5,430 nucleotides of DNA. Origin: DATKLX01 sp035542155 (lineage in GTDB: Bacteria > Chloroflexota > Anaerolineae > Anaerolineales > Anaerolineaceae). Numbering within the stretch: the first letter of the stretch is position 1; each line of letters begins with the position of its first letter. Below, one piece after another: positions 1-5,430 of this stretch. The translations under genes and the position numbers were made by a program. The stretch spans positions 1 to 5,430 of the forward strand of contig DATKLX010000004.1 in the NCBI GenBank assembly GCA_035542155.1, given 5' to 3'. Under the pieces are notes generated by a model. The model worked only from the letters and a program-made list of their open reading frames with translations, did no database searches and had not been told where the DNA came from.

Positions 1-278
1 CCTTAAGAATGTGATGGATGCGTTGATCTGGGTTGTCGGGTTAATTGAGCTGGTCAGGATTCCGAATGCCCCTGCATTATTCGTTTTCCACACCGGGCTA
101 CTATCCGGAATGAGTATTTTTTAGCAGTTTCGCTCCATGACAACGTAGACCCTGGTTGATCTCCTATAAGTGGCTAACAGGCCAGGGGTGATTGGCCCCC
201 AGGATCTGAAACCGGTTAAGTAGATCTGCGCCTTTCGAGGGCTACATGAATAGGGAAAGGTATCAATAGGCGAACCAA
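1..278. other. Left-edge region without a supported gene
   Basis: No convincing gene is visible on either strand. One plus-strand frame is open from base 2 to a TAG at 122-124 (40 codons, hydrophobic) and could be the tail of a gene entering from the left, but nothing in it is recognisable. Short self-complementary stretches occur: CCCTGG at 150-155 with CCAGGG at 182-187, GGCCA at 180-184 with TGGCC at 193-197, and CCTTTC at 231-236 with GAAAGG at 255-260. None is followed by a T-run, so I do not call a terminator. Confidence 0.5.
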
Positions 279-503
279 ATGCATAATTTGCTAGGCGATC
301 GCTTTTTAAAAAAATTTGCTGGAGAAATCCGGCGCAGACTGAAATATCCCACCATCAGATCAGAAGGAGAAAAGCTGGTTACCGATCATGAAATGTTTGT
401 TAATCCTGACCAAACCCTGGCAAAAGCGGTTCAAGCGAAGAACGCAGCAGGAAGTCAGATGAACAAAGAAATTGATGGGTTATTCGACTTTTTTAAGAAT
501 TGA
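279..503 (+). CDS. Small hypothetical protein, 74 residues
   Basis: I do not recognise this protein. It is 74 residues long, starts at ATG and ends at TGA. It is hydrophilic and rich in lysine and arginine near the N-terminus (residues 11-27 contain KK, RRR and K). The C-terminus is acidic-aromatic (GLFDFFKN). There is no signal peptide or membrane segment. The upstream ATAGG at 266-270, eight bases before the ATG, is only a weak ribosome binding site, which lowers confidence. It ends four bases before the -35 box of the promoter serving the next gene, so it is probably not required for that gene's transcription. It might be a real short protein, a remnant of a larger gene, or a chance ORF. 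No function is proposed. Confidence 0.4.
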   Translation: MHNLLGDRFLKKFAGEIRRRLKYPTIRSEGEKLVTDHEMFVNPDQTLAKAVQAKNAAGSQMNKEIDGLFDFFKN

Positions 504-507
504 AAAC

Positions 508-536
508 TGGACATTGTGGGGATCATTTTGTAAAAT
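508..536 (+). promoter_or_regulatory. Sigma70-like promoter for the PRiA4_ORF3 gene
   Basis: TGGACA at 508-513 (five of six bases of TTGACA) and TAAAAT at 531-536 (five of six of TATAAT) are separated by exactly 17 bases. The -10 box sits inside ATTTTGTAAAAT (525-536), a short palindrome with a two-base centre. A wider inverted pair, GGATCA at 520-525 and TGATCC at 550-555, brackets it. The symmetry suggests a repressor could bind over the promoter, which is inference. The start codon at 583 is 46 bases past the -10 box. Confidence 0.5.
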
Positions 537-570
537 CAGTATGAATTGTTGATCCTTCTGGTGGAAAAAT

Positions 571-576
571 AGGAAG
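571..576 (+). promoter_or_regulatory. Ribosome binding site fixing the start at 583
   Basis: AGGAAG lies six bases before the ATG at 583. This good match and spacing support that start. Confidence 0.65.
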
Positions 577-582
577 ACCAGT

Positions 583-1980
583 ATGCCCAGACCCCCTGCA
601 AAGATCTATCAAATTAAAGTGTCCCTGGATGATACTCACCCGCCCATCTGGCGGCGGTTCCTGGTCCCCGACAACATCAGCCTGCTCAAGCTGCATGATA
701 TTCTTCAAATCGTAATGGGCTGGACAGATTCCCACCTGCACATGTTCACGATCGATGATTCGTACTTTGGCAATCCTGAGGATGATGAGTTTGGGGATCT
801 GGGGGAGCAGGATGAAAAAAAGTATAAATTGGGCGAGGTATTTCGCAGAACGGGCCAACGTTTTTCGTATGAGTACGATTTTGGAGACAGTTGGCATCAC
901 ACCCTGGCGGTGGAGGAGATTTTGACCCCGAAAGAGGGAGAATATTATCCCGTTTGCATCAAAGGCAAGAGAGCCTGCCCACCAGAAGATGTGGGTGGGG
1001 TTTGGGGCTACGAAGAATTTTTGGAAGAACTCCGCAATCCACAAAACGCTGAGCCCGGCGATGAACCGGACTGGTTCGGTGGGGAATTCGATCCGGAAGA
1101 CTTCGACCTGGATGAAGTGAATTCCCGGCTGCGGCAAATGGGCCGCGGCCGGAGCGCGGAAAGGGATAACCCCTGGTACGTTGATGAGGCCTGGTTAAGC
1201 GAGCGAGAGCAGGATTTCAATTCGTCCTGGGCAGAAAGGCTTCCAAGCGAGCAGCGAGCCATCGCTGAAGAGCTGCCCCTGCGCCGGGACACTGTAACCC
1301 TGCTTACCTTCCTGCGAGATCACAAGGTTACTGGTACGCAATCGACCGGCAACTTCCCGCTAAAAGTGGTTCAGGAAATCTGCGCCCGGTTCATTCACCC
1401 GCCCAGCCTGGAATATGACCTGGGGGACAGGGTTTATCGCGTTCGCAGTGAAGCTGATGTCTGGCCGCTCTATCGGGTTCACGGACTCGCGTCAGTCGGC
1501 AGGCTGGCTGATGGCGGTCCGGGCAGGCGTTGGGTTTTAACTCCGCGGGGAGAATCCTTCCTGGAGGCGACTGCCGCTCAACAGGTATCGTATCTGCTCT
1601 GGACCTGGTGGCACAACGTCAACTGGCTCATCGCAACGCATATCGGATACGCCGGCGATTATTTGATGCCGTTGATCAAGGAGCAAACCCTTCCCCACCT
1701 TTTAAAGCTGGCTACAGAACCACGGATTGCCTTTGAGCTATTCGCGAAGGAGTTGATTCAGACGACCGGCGTTGAAATACCCCCGGAAAGCCAGGATTTT
1801 GCCTTCAATCCCCTTCGATATATGATCGAAAGCGCGGTGATCAATCCACTTGCGGACTTTGGTATTCTGGAAAGGGAATATACACCAAACCCGGTCCTCG
1901 GAGGGGAATACAAGGATTTGGCTGCTTTTCGGATCACGCCCATCGGTAGAGGGCTGCTGGAGGCGATGCAAGAGGAATAG
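583..1980 (+). CDS. Plasmid pRiA4b ORF-3 family protein with winged-helix-like C-terminal region
   Basis: The protein has 465 residues. Residues 1-183 form a typical PRiA4_ORF3 domain: the opening YQIKVSLDDTHPPIWRRFLV, the segment LHDILQIVMGWTDSHLHMF (residues 37-55), YEYDFGDSWHHTL (96-108) and the C-terminal CPPEDVGGVWGYEEFL (132-147). The family is widespread, soluble, and of unproven biochemical function. Most members stop near residue 180-200; here about 280 more residues follow. That extension holds two similar stretches: LASVGRLA then LTPRGESFLEA (302-330), and LADFGILE then ITPIGRGLLEA (423-461). Both look like the end of a winged-helix unit, which suggests a duplicated DNA- or protein-binding module (inference). 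Start choice rests on AGGAAG at 571-576. The gene has its own promoter and ends six bases from the converging isomerase gene. The family call is secure; the role is unknown. Confidence 0.9.
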   Translation: MPRPPAKIYQIKVSLDDTHPPIWRRFLVPDNISLLKLHDILQIVMGWTDSHLHMFTIDDSYFGNPEDDEFGDLGEQDEKKYKLGEVFRRTGQRFSYEYDFGDSWHHTLAVEEILTPKEGEYYPVCIKGKRACPPEDVGGVWGYEEFLEELRNPQNAEPGDEPDWFGGEFDPEDFDLDEVNSRLRQMGRGRSAERDNPWYVDEAWLSEREQDFNSSWAERLPSEQRAIAEELPLRRDTVTLLTFLRDHKVTGTQSTGNFPLKVVQEICARFIHPPSLEYDLGDRVYRVRSEADVWPLYRVHGLASVGRLADGGPGRRWVLTPRGESFLEATAAQQVSYLLWTWWHNVNWLIATHIGYAGDYLMPLIKEQTLPHLLKLATEPRIAFELFAKELIQTTGVEIPPESQDFAFNPLRYMIESAVINPLADFGILEREYTPNPVLGGEYKDLAAFRITPIGRGLLEAMQEE

Positions 1981-1986
1981 TTCAGG

Positions 1987-2949
1987 CTAGGCCCAAAACA
2001 TTACTCCGGGGGGATCGAGAGCGACGGCCTCTTTGAGGACAGCGATGGCCTTGCTCAGGCCCTCGTCCACGGACATCATCCCATCCTCATGCTCAATGGA
2101 AATAACGTAGTCGTAACCGACCATCCGCAAGGCGCTGGCGATATCCTTCCAGACTTTCACATCGTGGCCGAAACCGATGGTGCGAAAGGTCCAGGCGCGC
2201 TGAGGGATGCGGGTATAAGGCTTGTGATCGTTGCAACCGTTCACCGAGACGTTGAAGGAATCGACGTAGCAGTCTTTCCCATGCACATGAACGATGGCGT
2301 CGCCCAGCCTGCGGATGGCAGCCACAGGGTCGACGCCGTTCCAGAACAAATGGCTGGGATCGAAATTACAGCCCAGAGCCGGTCCAACCGCCTCGCGCAT
2401 TCGCAGCATGGTTTCCACGTTGTAGATCAACATGCCGGGGTGCATCTCGATGCCAATCTTCACACCTTGCCTGGCGGCAAATTTGGCTGTTTCTGTCCAA
2501 TAGGGTATGGCGACCAGGTTCCACTGGTAATCGAGCATCTCGAGGAAATGCGGCGGCCAGGGGCAGGTAATCCAGTTCGGAGAGGTATCCCCCGGCGAAC
2601 CGGCGGGCAGGCCTGAAAACATATTTACGACCGGGACTTCGCACAAACTCGCCAGCCGCAGGGCCTTTTTGATGACCTCGTCTGATTCGCGCGCCAGGCT
2701 CTGGTTTGGAGAGAGGGGCTCGTTGTGGCAGCTAAAGGCGCTGATGATCATCCCCCGCGAGCGGACTGCCTCGAGATACGCCTTGCGTTTCTCCGCGCTT
2801 TCCAACAGCTCGTCCACTTTACAGTGATGGCTGCCTGGATAACCGCCCACGCCAATCTCGATGGCGGTCACTCCAGCCGAGCAGATCTTCTCCAAGGCTT
2901 CCTCGAAGGTGAGGTTTTGATACAGGACGGAAATGACTCCAATGCGCAT
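1987..2949 (-). CDS. Sugar phosphate isomerase/epimerase, xylose isomerase-like TIM barrel
   Basis: This 320-residue protein is a full-length member of the AP endonuclease 2 / xylose isomerase-like TIM-barrel group. Members are soluble, metal-dependent enzymes that isomerise or epimerise sugars, keto-sugars or inositol derivatives. The expected metal and catalytic ligands are present at barrel strand ends: E168 and H170 in GIEMHPG, D197 and H200 in CNFDPSHLFW, H221/H223 and K225 in HVHGKD, and E286 in SIEHED. The start fits the fold, since MRIGVISVLY forms the first strand. The start is backed by AAGGAAG at 2954-2960. The exact substrate cannot be read from sequence. Neighbours give no sugar pathway: upstream lie the peptidase and methyltransferase-like genes, with an 82-base gap. 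The gene converges on the PRiA4_ORF3 gene with six bases between stops and no visible terminator. Confidence 0.9.
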   Translation of the reverse strand: MRIGVISVLYQNLTFEEALEKICSAGVTAIEIGVGGYPGSHHCKVDELLESAEKRKAYLEAVRSRGMIISAFSCHNEPLSPNQSLARESDEVIKKALRLASLCEVPVVNMFSGLPAGSPGDTSPNWITCPWPPHFLEMLDYQWNLVAIPYWTETAKFAARQGVKIGIEMHPGMLIYNVETMLRMREAVGPALGCNFDPSHLFWNGVDPVAAIRRLGDAIVHVHGKDCYVDSFNVSVNGCNDHKPYTRIPQRAWTFRTIGFGHDVKVWKDIASALRMVGYDYVISIEHEDGMMSVDEGLSKAIAVLKEAVALDPPGVMFWA

Positions 2950-3031
2950 GGAACTTCCTTTCTCCGTTCAGGGCTCAAATGGATTTGGAATCGTGAGTCT
3001 GATCAGATGCCAGCCACAGCAGATGGGGAAA
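2950..3031 (-). other. 82-base gap between peptidase and isomerase genes
   Basis: I see no terminator stem followed by a T-run and no convincing -35/-10 pair. A short palindrome TCTGATCAGA is present. Read-through from the peptidase gene is therefore plausible, but a weak promoter cannot be excluded. Confidence 0.35.
2954..2960 (-). promoter_or_regulatory. Ribosome binding site of the isomerase gene
   Basis: On the minus strand AAGGAAG ends four bases before the ATG at 2949 (six bases if counted from its GGA core). It is the best ribosome binding site of the three minus-strand genes, suggesting independent translation initiation even if the mRNA is shared. Confidence 0.6.
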
Positions 3032-4330
3032 TTATAACCGGGCACCCGCTGCAGAATCAAGATTCGCTTCTGGCTCTTTGGGATCCGCCGTGGTATGTCC
3101 CTCTTCACGCATATTCCCAATAAACCTCGCTTCTTTATCCAGCAGCCAGATGAGCTGGGTGAGGGTCGAGACGGTGCGCTGCAGGGCAGCGGGCTCGACC
3201 ACAGCCAGTCCATCCCGGAGGGTATGGTAGGCGCGCCAGAAACGGGGAGAGCCGCTGCCTTCGAGGCCCGCAGCGGGCAACCCGGCCTGGATGAAGGGAA
3301 CGAAGTCACCGCTGCGCAAGGTGTAGACCAGCTCGCCGGCCTGGGGGTCGGCGCGGTGCAACCAGGCGACCAGGTCAGGGTCGCTGCGGCGGGGGAAGAA
3401 GCGGCCCGCCCGGGTGACCACATTGAGGCGGTCGCCGGAAGCGACCATATCGACGCTGACCACCCTCGTCCGCGCGCCAGATTGGGCCATCGCCCGGGCC
3501 AGCGCCTTGGCTCCGGTTAGGCCGCATTCTTCCGCGCTGCTGAAGGCAAAGCCGACACGCAAACGCTGAGGAGGATGCGCGGAGATTTGCTCGGCCAGGG
3601 CCATGAGCACGCCTGCTCCGGAGGCGTTATCGTTGGCGCCCGGAGAAAAATGTCCACGGCTGCCGGGCTGCTCCCAGAGATCCTGGACGAGGAGGGCTAT
3701 GGAAAGCATGCTGGCCATGACCCCTCCAACCAGGAAAAAGTCCCGGGGAATATTCAACCCAAAGACATTCAATAGGGCCAGGCCGGCCAGGATCCATGCA
3801 AGACGCTGCATCACCGGGAAGATCTGGATGCGCCACTGGTACCAGAGCTCTCCTCTGGAGGGAATCGCCCGGGCAGTATCGACGTGGGCGACAAGGAGCA
3901 GGTCCAGGTTAGCAAGTTCGGCACCCTCCGGAAGGGCCAGGAGGTTGCAGCTCTCATGGGACGGGCGGAGCAAACCGGCGAGGAGATCGGCCAGTTGGGG
4001 AAGCAGGGGCGGGAGGAGTGGGAGCAGCAGCGCTAGCCAGGGAAAAGAAGGAACAAGCCATACCGCGAGAGGGAAGATGACTGCGGGGACGAGGTAAAAG
4101 GGGAAGTAGTCGGGCTGAGGGGCAAAGTGAAACGACTGGCGCTGGAGGATGTATCCCCAGCGGCCAAGATCGCCAGCCAGCATCTCCCGGGCCTGGTCTT
4201 CGGCCGGACTACCCGCCGGGCGAGGGCCCACGTCGGTCACGAGGCGATAGAGAAAATCGTACGCGCGGTCGGCAGTGGCGGCGGGGTCAGGGTTCACGGA
4301 TGGATACCAGAACGTACCGGTCGAATGCAT
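3032..4330 (-). CDS. M28-family zinc metallopeptidase with internal membrane segments
   Basis: This 432-residue protein is an M28 (aminopeptidase Y/S-like) peptidase, a family of co-catalytic two-zinc exopeptidases. All expected ligands are visible: H149 and D151 in AHVDTA, bridging D234 in GANDNASG, the general base and ligand E267-E268 in SSAEECG, D294 in VSVDMVAS, and H369 in AYHTLRD. The N-terminus has the family's VGPRPAGSPAEDQA (34-47). Two hydrophobic hairpins interrupt the domain: about 77-93 with 96-121, and about 173-191 with 197-215, giving four likely membrane helices. An even number keeps all catalytic parts on one side. The tail 404-432 is hydrophilic. The frame is open up to 4546, but residues before the ATG at 4330 are the antisense-like shadow of the upstream gene. 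Starting at 4330 overlaps that gene by 44 bases. A GTG at 4297 is an alternative; neither has a clear ribosome binding site. Confidence 0.88.
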   Translation of the reverse strand: MHSTGTFWYPSVNPDPAATADRAYDFLYRLVTDVGPRPAGSPAEDQAREMLAGDLGRWGYILQRQSFHFAPQPDYFPFYLVPAVIFPLAVWLVPSFPWLALLLPLLPPLLPQLADLLAGLLRPSHESCNLLALPEGAELANLDLLLVAHVDTARAIPSRGELWYQWRIQIFPVMQRLAWILAGLALLNVFGLNIPRDFFLVGGVMASMLSIALLVQDLWEQPGSRGHFSPGANDNASGAGVLMALAEQISAHPPQRLRVGFAFSSAEECGLTGAKALARAMAQSGARTRVVSVDMVASGDRLNVVTRAGRFFPRRSDPDLVAWLHRADPQAGELVYTLRSGDFVPFIQAGLPAAGLEGSGSPRFWRAYHTLRDGLAVVEPAALQRTVSTLTQLIWLLDKEARFIGNMREEGHTTADPKEPEANLDSAAGARL

Positions 4331-5114
4331 ACCTGAAGAGAAGCGGGTCCTGGCGATAGGCTGCGCGGGGAACGATTCCCAGCGCAGACAGGCGAGCCGC
4401 CTGGACCTTGTGCTCGTCCCTCCCCTGGTTGACGACGACCAGCACGCCTCCCGGCTTGAGACTGAGCCAGCCATCTTCGAGCAGGCGCTCGGGTTGGAAT
4501 AGGCCGGCCGGAAGCCCCCAGAGAAGATGGTCACGCTCGAATACAAATGGGAAGAGCATCAGAACCAGGTCGAGGCTGGATTCCTGGCGCTGGAAAGGCC
4601 GGGGAAGGAAGGTGACCCCGGGTAAGTCGCGGATATGAGCCTGGGCGTGATCGTAGCGAGAGTGAAAATCGGCATAGACGCGGTAGGCATCCACTTCGTA
4701 GCCGGTCAGCGAAAGATCGCGCCCTTGCGGGCAGCGCCACCAGCGCAGCAGAGAATATAAAGCGCGAACGTAGAACCAATGCGAAGGGCCGATATCGGCG
4801 GCAACAAATGGGTTGCCCAGGCTGGCGTCAGCACGCTCGAGGGCGCTCTCGAGCAGATCGAGATAAAACAGGTTTTCACGATAGATCCCCGCAGCGGTGT
4901 TTACCAATAAAGGCTCAAGATGGTATTCCGCGTGAAGGCGATCAGCGAGGTTAATCGCCCGAGCGCGCTGGCCGGTGGGCAGGTCGCTGAAAAGACCGGC
5001 GGACGTGCCAGTGGGTAGGCGCAGCCCACTTCGCCGCCAGCGAAAGAACTGGCGCAGAGGGTAATCCACAGCATTGCGAATGCGAAGATAGAAGGACGAT
5101 ATCTGCCTGAACAT
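4287..5114 (-). CDS. Class I SAM-dependent methyltransferase-like protein
   Basis: The product has 275 residues from the ATG at 5114. It shows the outline of a Rossmann-type methyltransferase (numbering from this Met): a glycine-containing first loop FVAADIGPS (103-111, poorly matching the usual DxGxG), an acidic second strand end LTGYEVDAY (136-144), SSLDLVLMLFPFVF (179-192) at the motif IV position, and LKPGGVLVVVNQG (219-231) at the motif V/VI region, where the phrase LKPGG is typical. The substrate is unknown, and the degenerate first loop leaves open that it is an inactive homologue. No signal peptide or clear membrane helix is seen. A TTG at 5132 would add six residues, but it lies in TTGGAG, which serves better as the ribosome binding site (GGAG 12 bases before ATG). 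It is the first gene of the minus-strand group and overlaps the peptidase gene by 44 bases. Confidence 0.65.
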   Translation of the reverse strand: MFRQISSFYLRIRNAVDYPLRQFFRWRRSGLRLPTGTSAGLFSDLPTGQRARAINLADRLHAEYHLEPLLVNTAAGIYRENLFYLDLLESALERADASLGNPFVAADIGPSHWFYVRALYSLLRWWRCPQGRDLSLTGYEVDAYRVYADFHSRYDHAQAHIRDLPGVTFLPRPFQRQESSLDLVLMLFPFVFERDHLLWGLPAGLFQPERLLEDGWLSLKPGGVLVVVNQGRDEHKVQAARLSALGIVPRAAYRQDPLLFRYAFDRYVLVSIREP

Positions 5115-5140
5115 CGATGTGGTCGGCTCCAATAGGAGAC

Positions 5141-5146
5141 ATTATA
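5141..5146 (-). promoter_or_regulatory. Candidate -10 box for the minus-strand group
   Basis: A perfect TATAAT reads on the minus strand, 26 bases upstream of the ATG at 5114. No good -35 hexamer is found 16-18 bases farther upstream (sequences such as AGGATT). Transcription would start near 5134, leaving a leader of about 20 bases that contains the GGAG. This supports the 5114 start over the TTG at 5132. Confidence 0.35.
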
Positions 5147-5198
5147 GTTGAATCTGGCAGGGAAATCCTTATCTCATCGTAGCAAGTCTCCCAGATTG

Positions 5199-5318
5199 AT
5201 GGAATTCGACCATCCCAAATGCATGAATGTAGGATGGAAATTTCCACAAGAACACGTTCCAATGTTTGAGAAGCTGGTTTCTACTGATACAGCTCTGAAG
5301 AATGAATTAGAAAAGTAA
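5199..5318 (+). CDS. Candidate small ORF, 39 residues, possibly a broken gene
   Basis: The frame encodes a 39-residue hydrophilic peptide starting MEFDHPKC and ending KNELEK before TAA at 5316-5318. The composition (charged, with aromatic residues in GWKFPQEHVPMFEKL) looks protein-like rather than random. There is no ribosome binding site before the ATG. The same frame continues without another stop from GAA at 5319 and ATG at 5322 to the window edge, so this could be the first part of a gene cut by a nonsense codon. I do not recognise the family. Confidence 0.25.
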   Translation: MEFDHPKCMNVGWKFPQEHVPMFEKLVSTDTALKNELEK

Positions 5319-5350
5319 GAAATGGAGGCAGAAAAACCGCACAAAAAGGA

Positions 5351-5402
5351 CCTGGTTGAGTATATTGGAGTTGTGAACAGACAGCCGATATACCCAACCA
5401 GG
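5351..5402 (-). terminator. Long imperfect inverted repeat; candidate terminator on the minus strand
   Basis: Two 18-base arms, 5351-5368 and 5385-5402, are inverted copies matching at 16 of 18 positions, around a 16-base loop. The mismatches are A5359/C5394 and T5366/G5387; the latter can still pair as G-U in plus-strand RNA. Read on the minus strand, the stem is followed by TCC and five Ts (5347-5343), then another five Ts at 5336-5332. This fits an intrinsic terminator for a gene entering from the right; one minus frame from the edge stops at TAG 5408-5406, just before the stem. On the plus strand the 3' arm covers AGG of AGGAG (5400-5404). Other readings are an operator or an element end. 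Confidence 0.45.
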
Positions 5403-5430
5403 AGACTAATGATACCATGCAGGAAGCAAT

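Larger units (their letters stand above)
5133..5430. other. AT-richer right-edge region
   Basis: About 300 bases with no recognisable protein. The sequence is visibly more AT-rich than the peptidase and methyltransferase-like genes. It holds the TATAAT box at 5141-5146 (minus), a 39-codon ORF at 5199-5318 (plus), an open frame from 5322 to the edge, and the inverted repeat at 5351-5402. On the minus strand a frame without a start is also open from 5428 to a TGA at 5174-5176 (84 codons, rich in Phe, Ser and Cys). I take this as antisense to the plus frame. Confidence 0.5.

Noticed and set aside
2..124. Open plus-strand frame from the left edge to a TAG, 40 codons and hydrophobic.
   Set aside because: Too short, with no recognisable motif. 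Open length is compatible with chance; mentioned only in the left-edge entry.
180..203. GC-rich self-complementary stretch (GGCCA/TGGCC with GGGG and CCCCC) as a terminator.
   Set aside because: Stem is only five base pairs and no T-run follows on either strand.
523..1137. 204-codon minus-strand ORF opposite the start of the PRiA4_ORF3 gene.
   Set aside because: The opposite strand encodes a well-conserved domain with a good ribosome binding site and promoter; this is a shadow.
3095..4097. Several plus-strand ORFs opposite the peptidase gene (for example 3603-4097).
   Set aside because: They are antisense shadows of a GC-rich gene with a complete set of M28 catalytic motifs; their Arg/Ala/Gly/Ser-rich sequences match no family.
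4331..4546. 72-residue N-terminal extension of the peptidase frame.
   Set aside because: Low-complexity Ser/Arg/Thr-rich sequence lying wholly within the methyltransferase-like gene; the family N-terminus begins after the ATG at 4330.
4835..4854. Perfect 7-base inverted repeat GCTCGAG/CTCGAGC around a 6-base loop.
   Set aside because: It lies inside the methyltransferase-like coding region, in codons for ESALERA, with no T-run; codon choice explains it.
5351..5402. Integron attC site: GTTGAGT (5355-5361) and ACCCAAC (5392-5398) match the GTTRRRY and RYYYAAC core patterns.
   Set aside because: In attC the RYYYAAC box comes first and GTTRRRY last; here the order is reversed on both strands. 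No integrase or cassette array is visible.
5174..5428. 84-codon minus-strand frame open from the right edge.
   Set aside because: No start codon with a ribosome binding site, odd composition (Phe/Ser/Cys-rich), and opposite the more protein-like plus frame.

Overview
The window looks like a piece of chromosome from a free-living bacterium. The sugar-phosphate-isomerase-type protein and the membrane-embedded M28 peptidase resemble proteins I associate with Chloroflexota (Anaerolineae-like). That assignment is inference from protein style only; no rRNA or marker gene is present. I see no rRNA, tRNA, CRISPR array, insertion sequence or phage gene.

Layout. Positions 1-278 hold no gene I can support. 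A small unrecognised ORF (279-503, +) follows. Directly after its stop lies a good sigma70-like promoter (508-536) with palindromic sequence over its -10 box. This promoter drives a 465-residue protein (583-1980, +) with an N-terminal pRiA4b ORF-3 (PRiA4_ORF3) domain and a long C-terminal part carrying two similar winged-helix-like ends. It converges, with a 6-base gap, on three minus-strand genes. In order of transcription these are a SAM-methyltransferase-like protein (4287-5114), an M28-family zinc peptidase with internal membrane hairpins (3032-4330), and a xylose-isomerase-like TIM-barrel sugar phosphate isomerase/epimerase (1987-2949). The first two overlap by 44 bases and are probably translationally coupled. 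The isomerase lies 82 bases downstream with its own strong ribosome binding site, so it may be co-transcribed but need not share a function.

The right edge (about 5133-5430) is visibly more AT-rich. It contains a TATAAT box for the methyltransferase-like gene, a 39-codon candidate ORF (5199-5318, +) whose frame reopens after a single TAA and runs to the edge, and a striking imperfect inverted repeat (5351-5402, 16 of 18 positions matched). On the minus strand this repeat looks like a terminator for a gene beyond the right edge. On the plus strand its 3' arm would cover an AGGAG sequence next to two ATG codons.

I did not find a convincing new multi-gene system. The most unusual items are the hairpin with the interrupted frame at the right edge, the peptidase whose catalytic domain is split by two membrane hairpins, and the apparent winged-helix duplication after the PRiA4_ORF3 domain.
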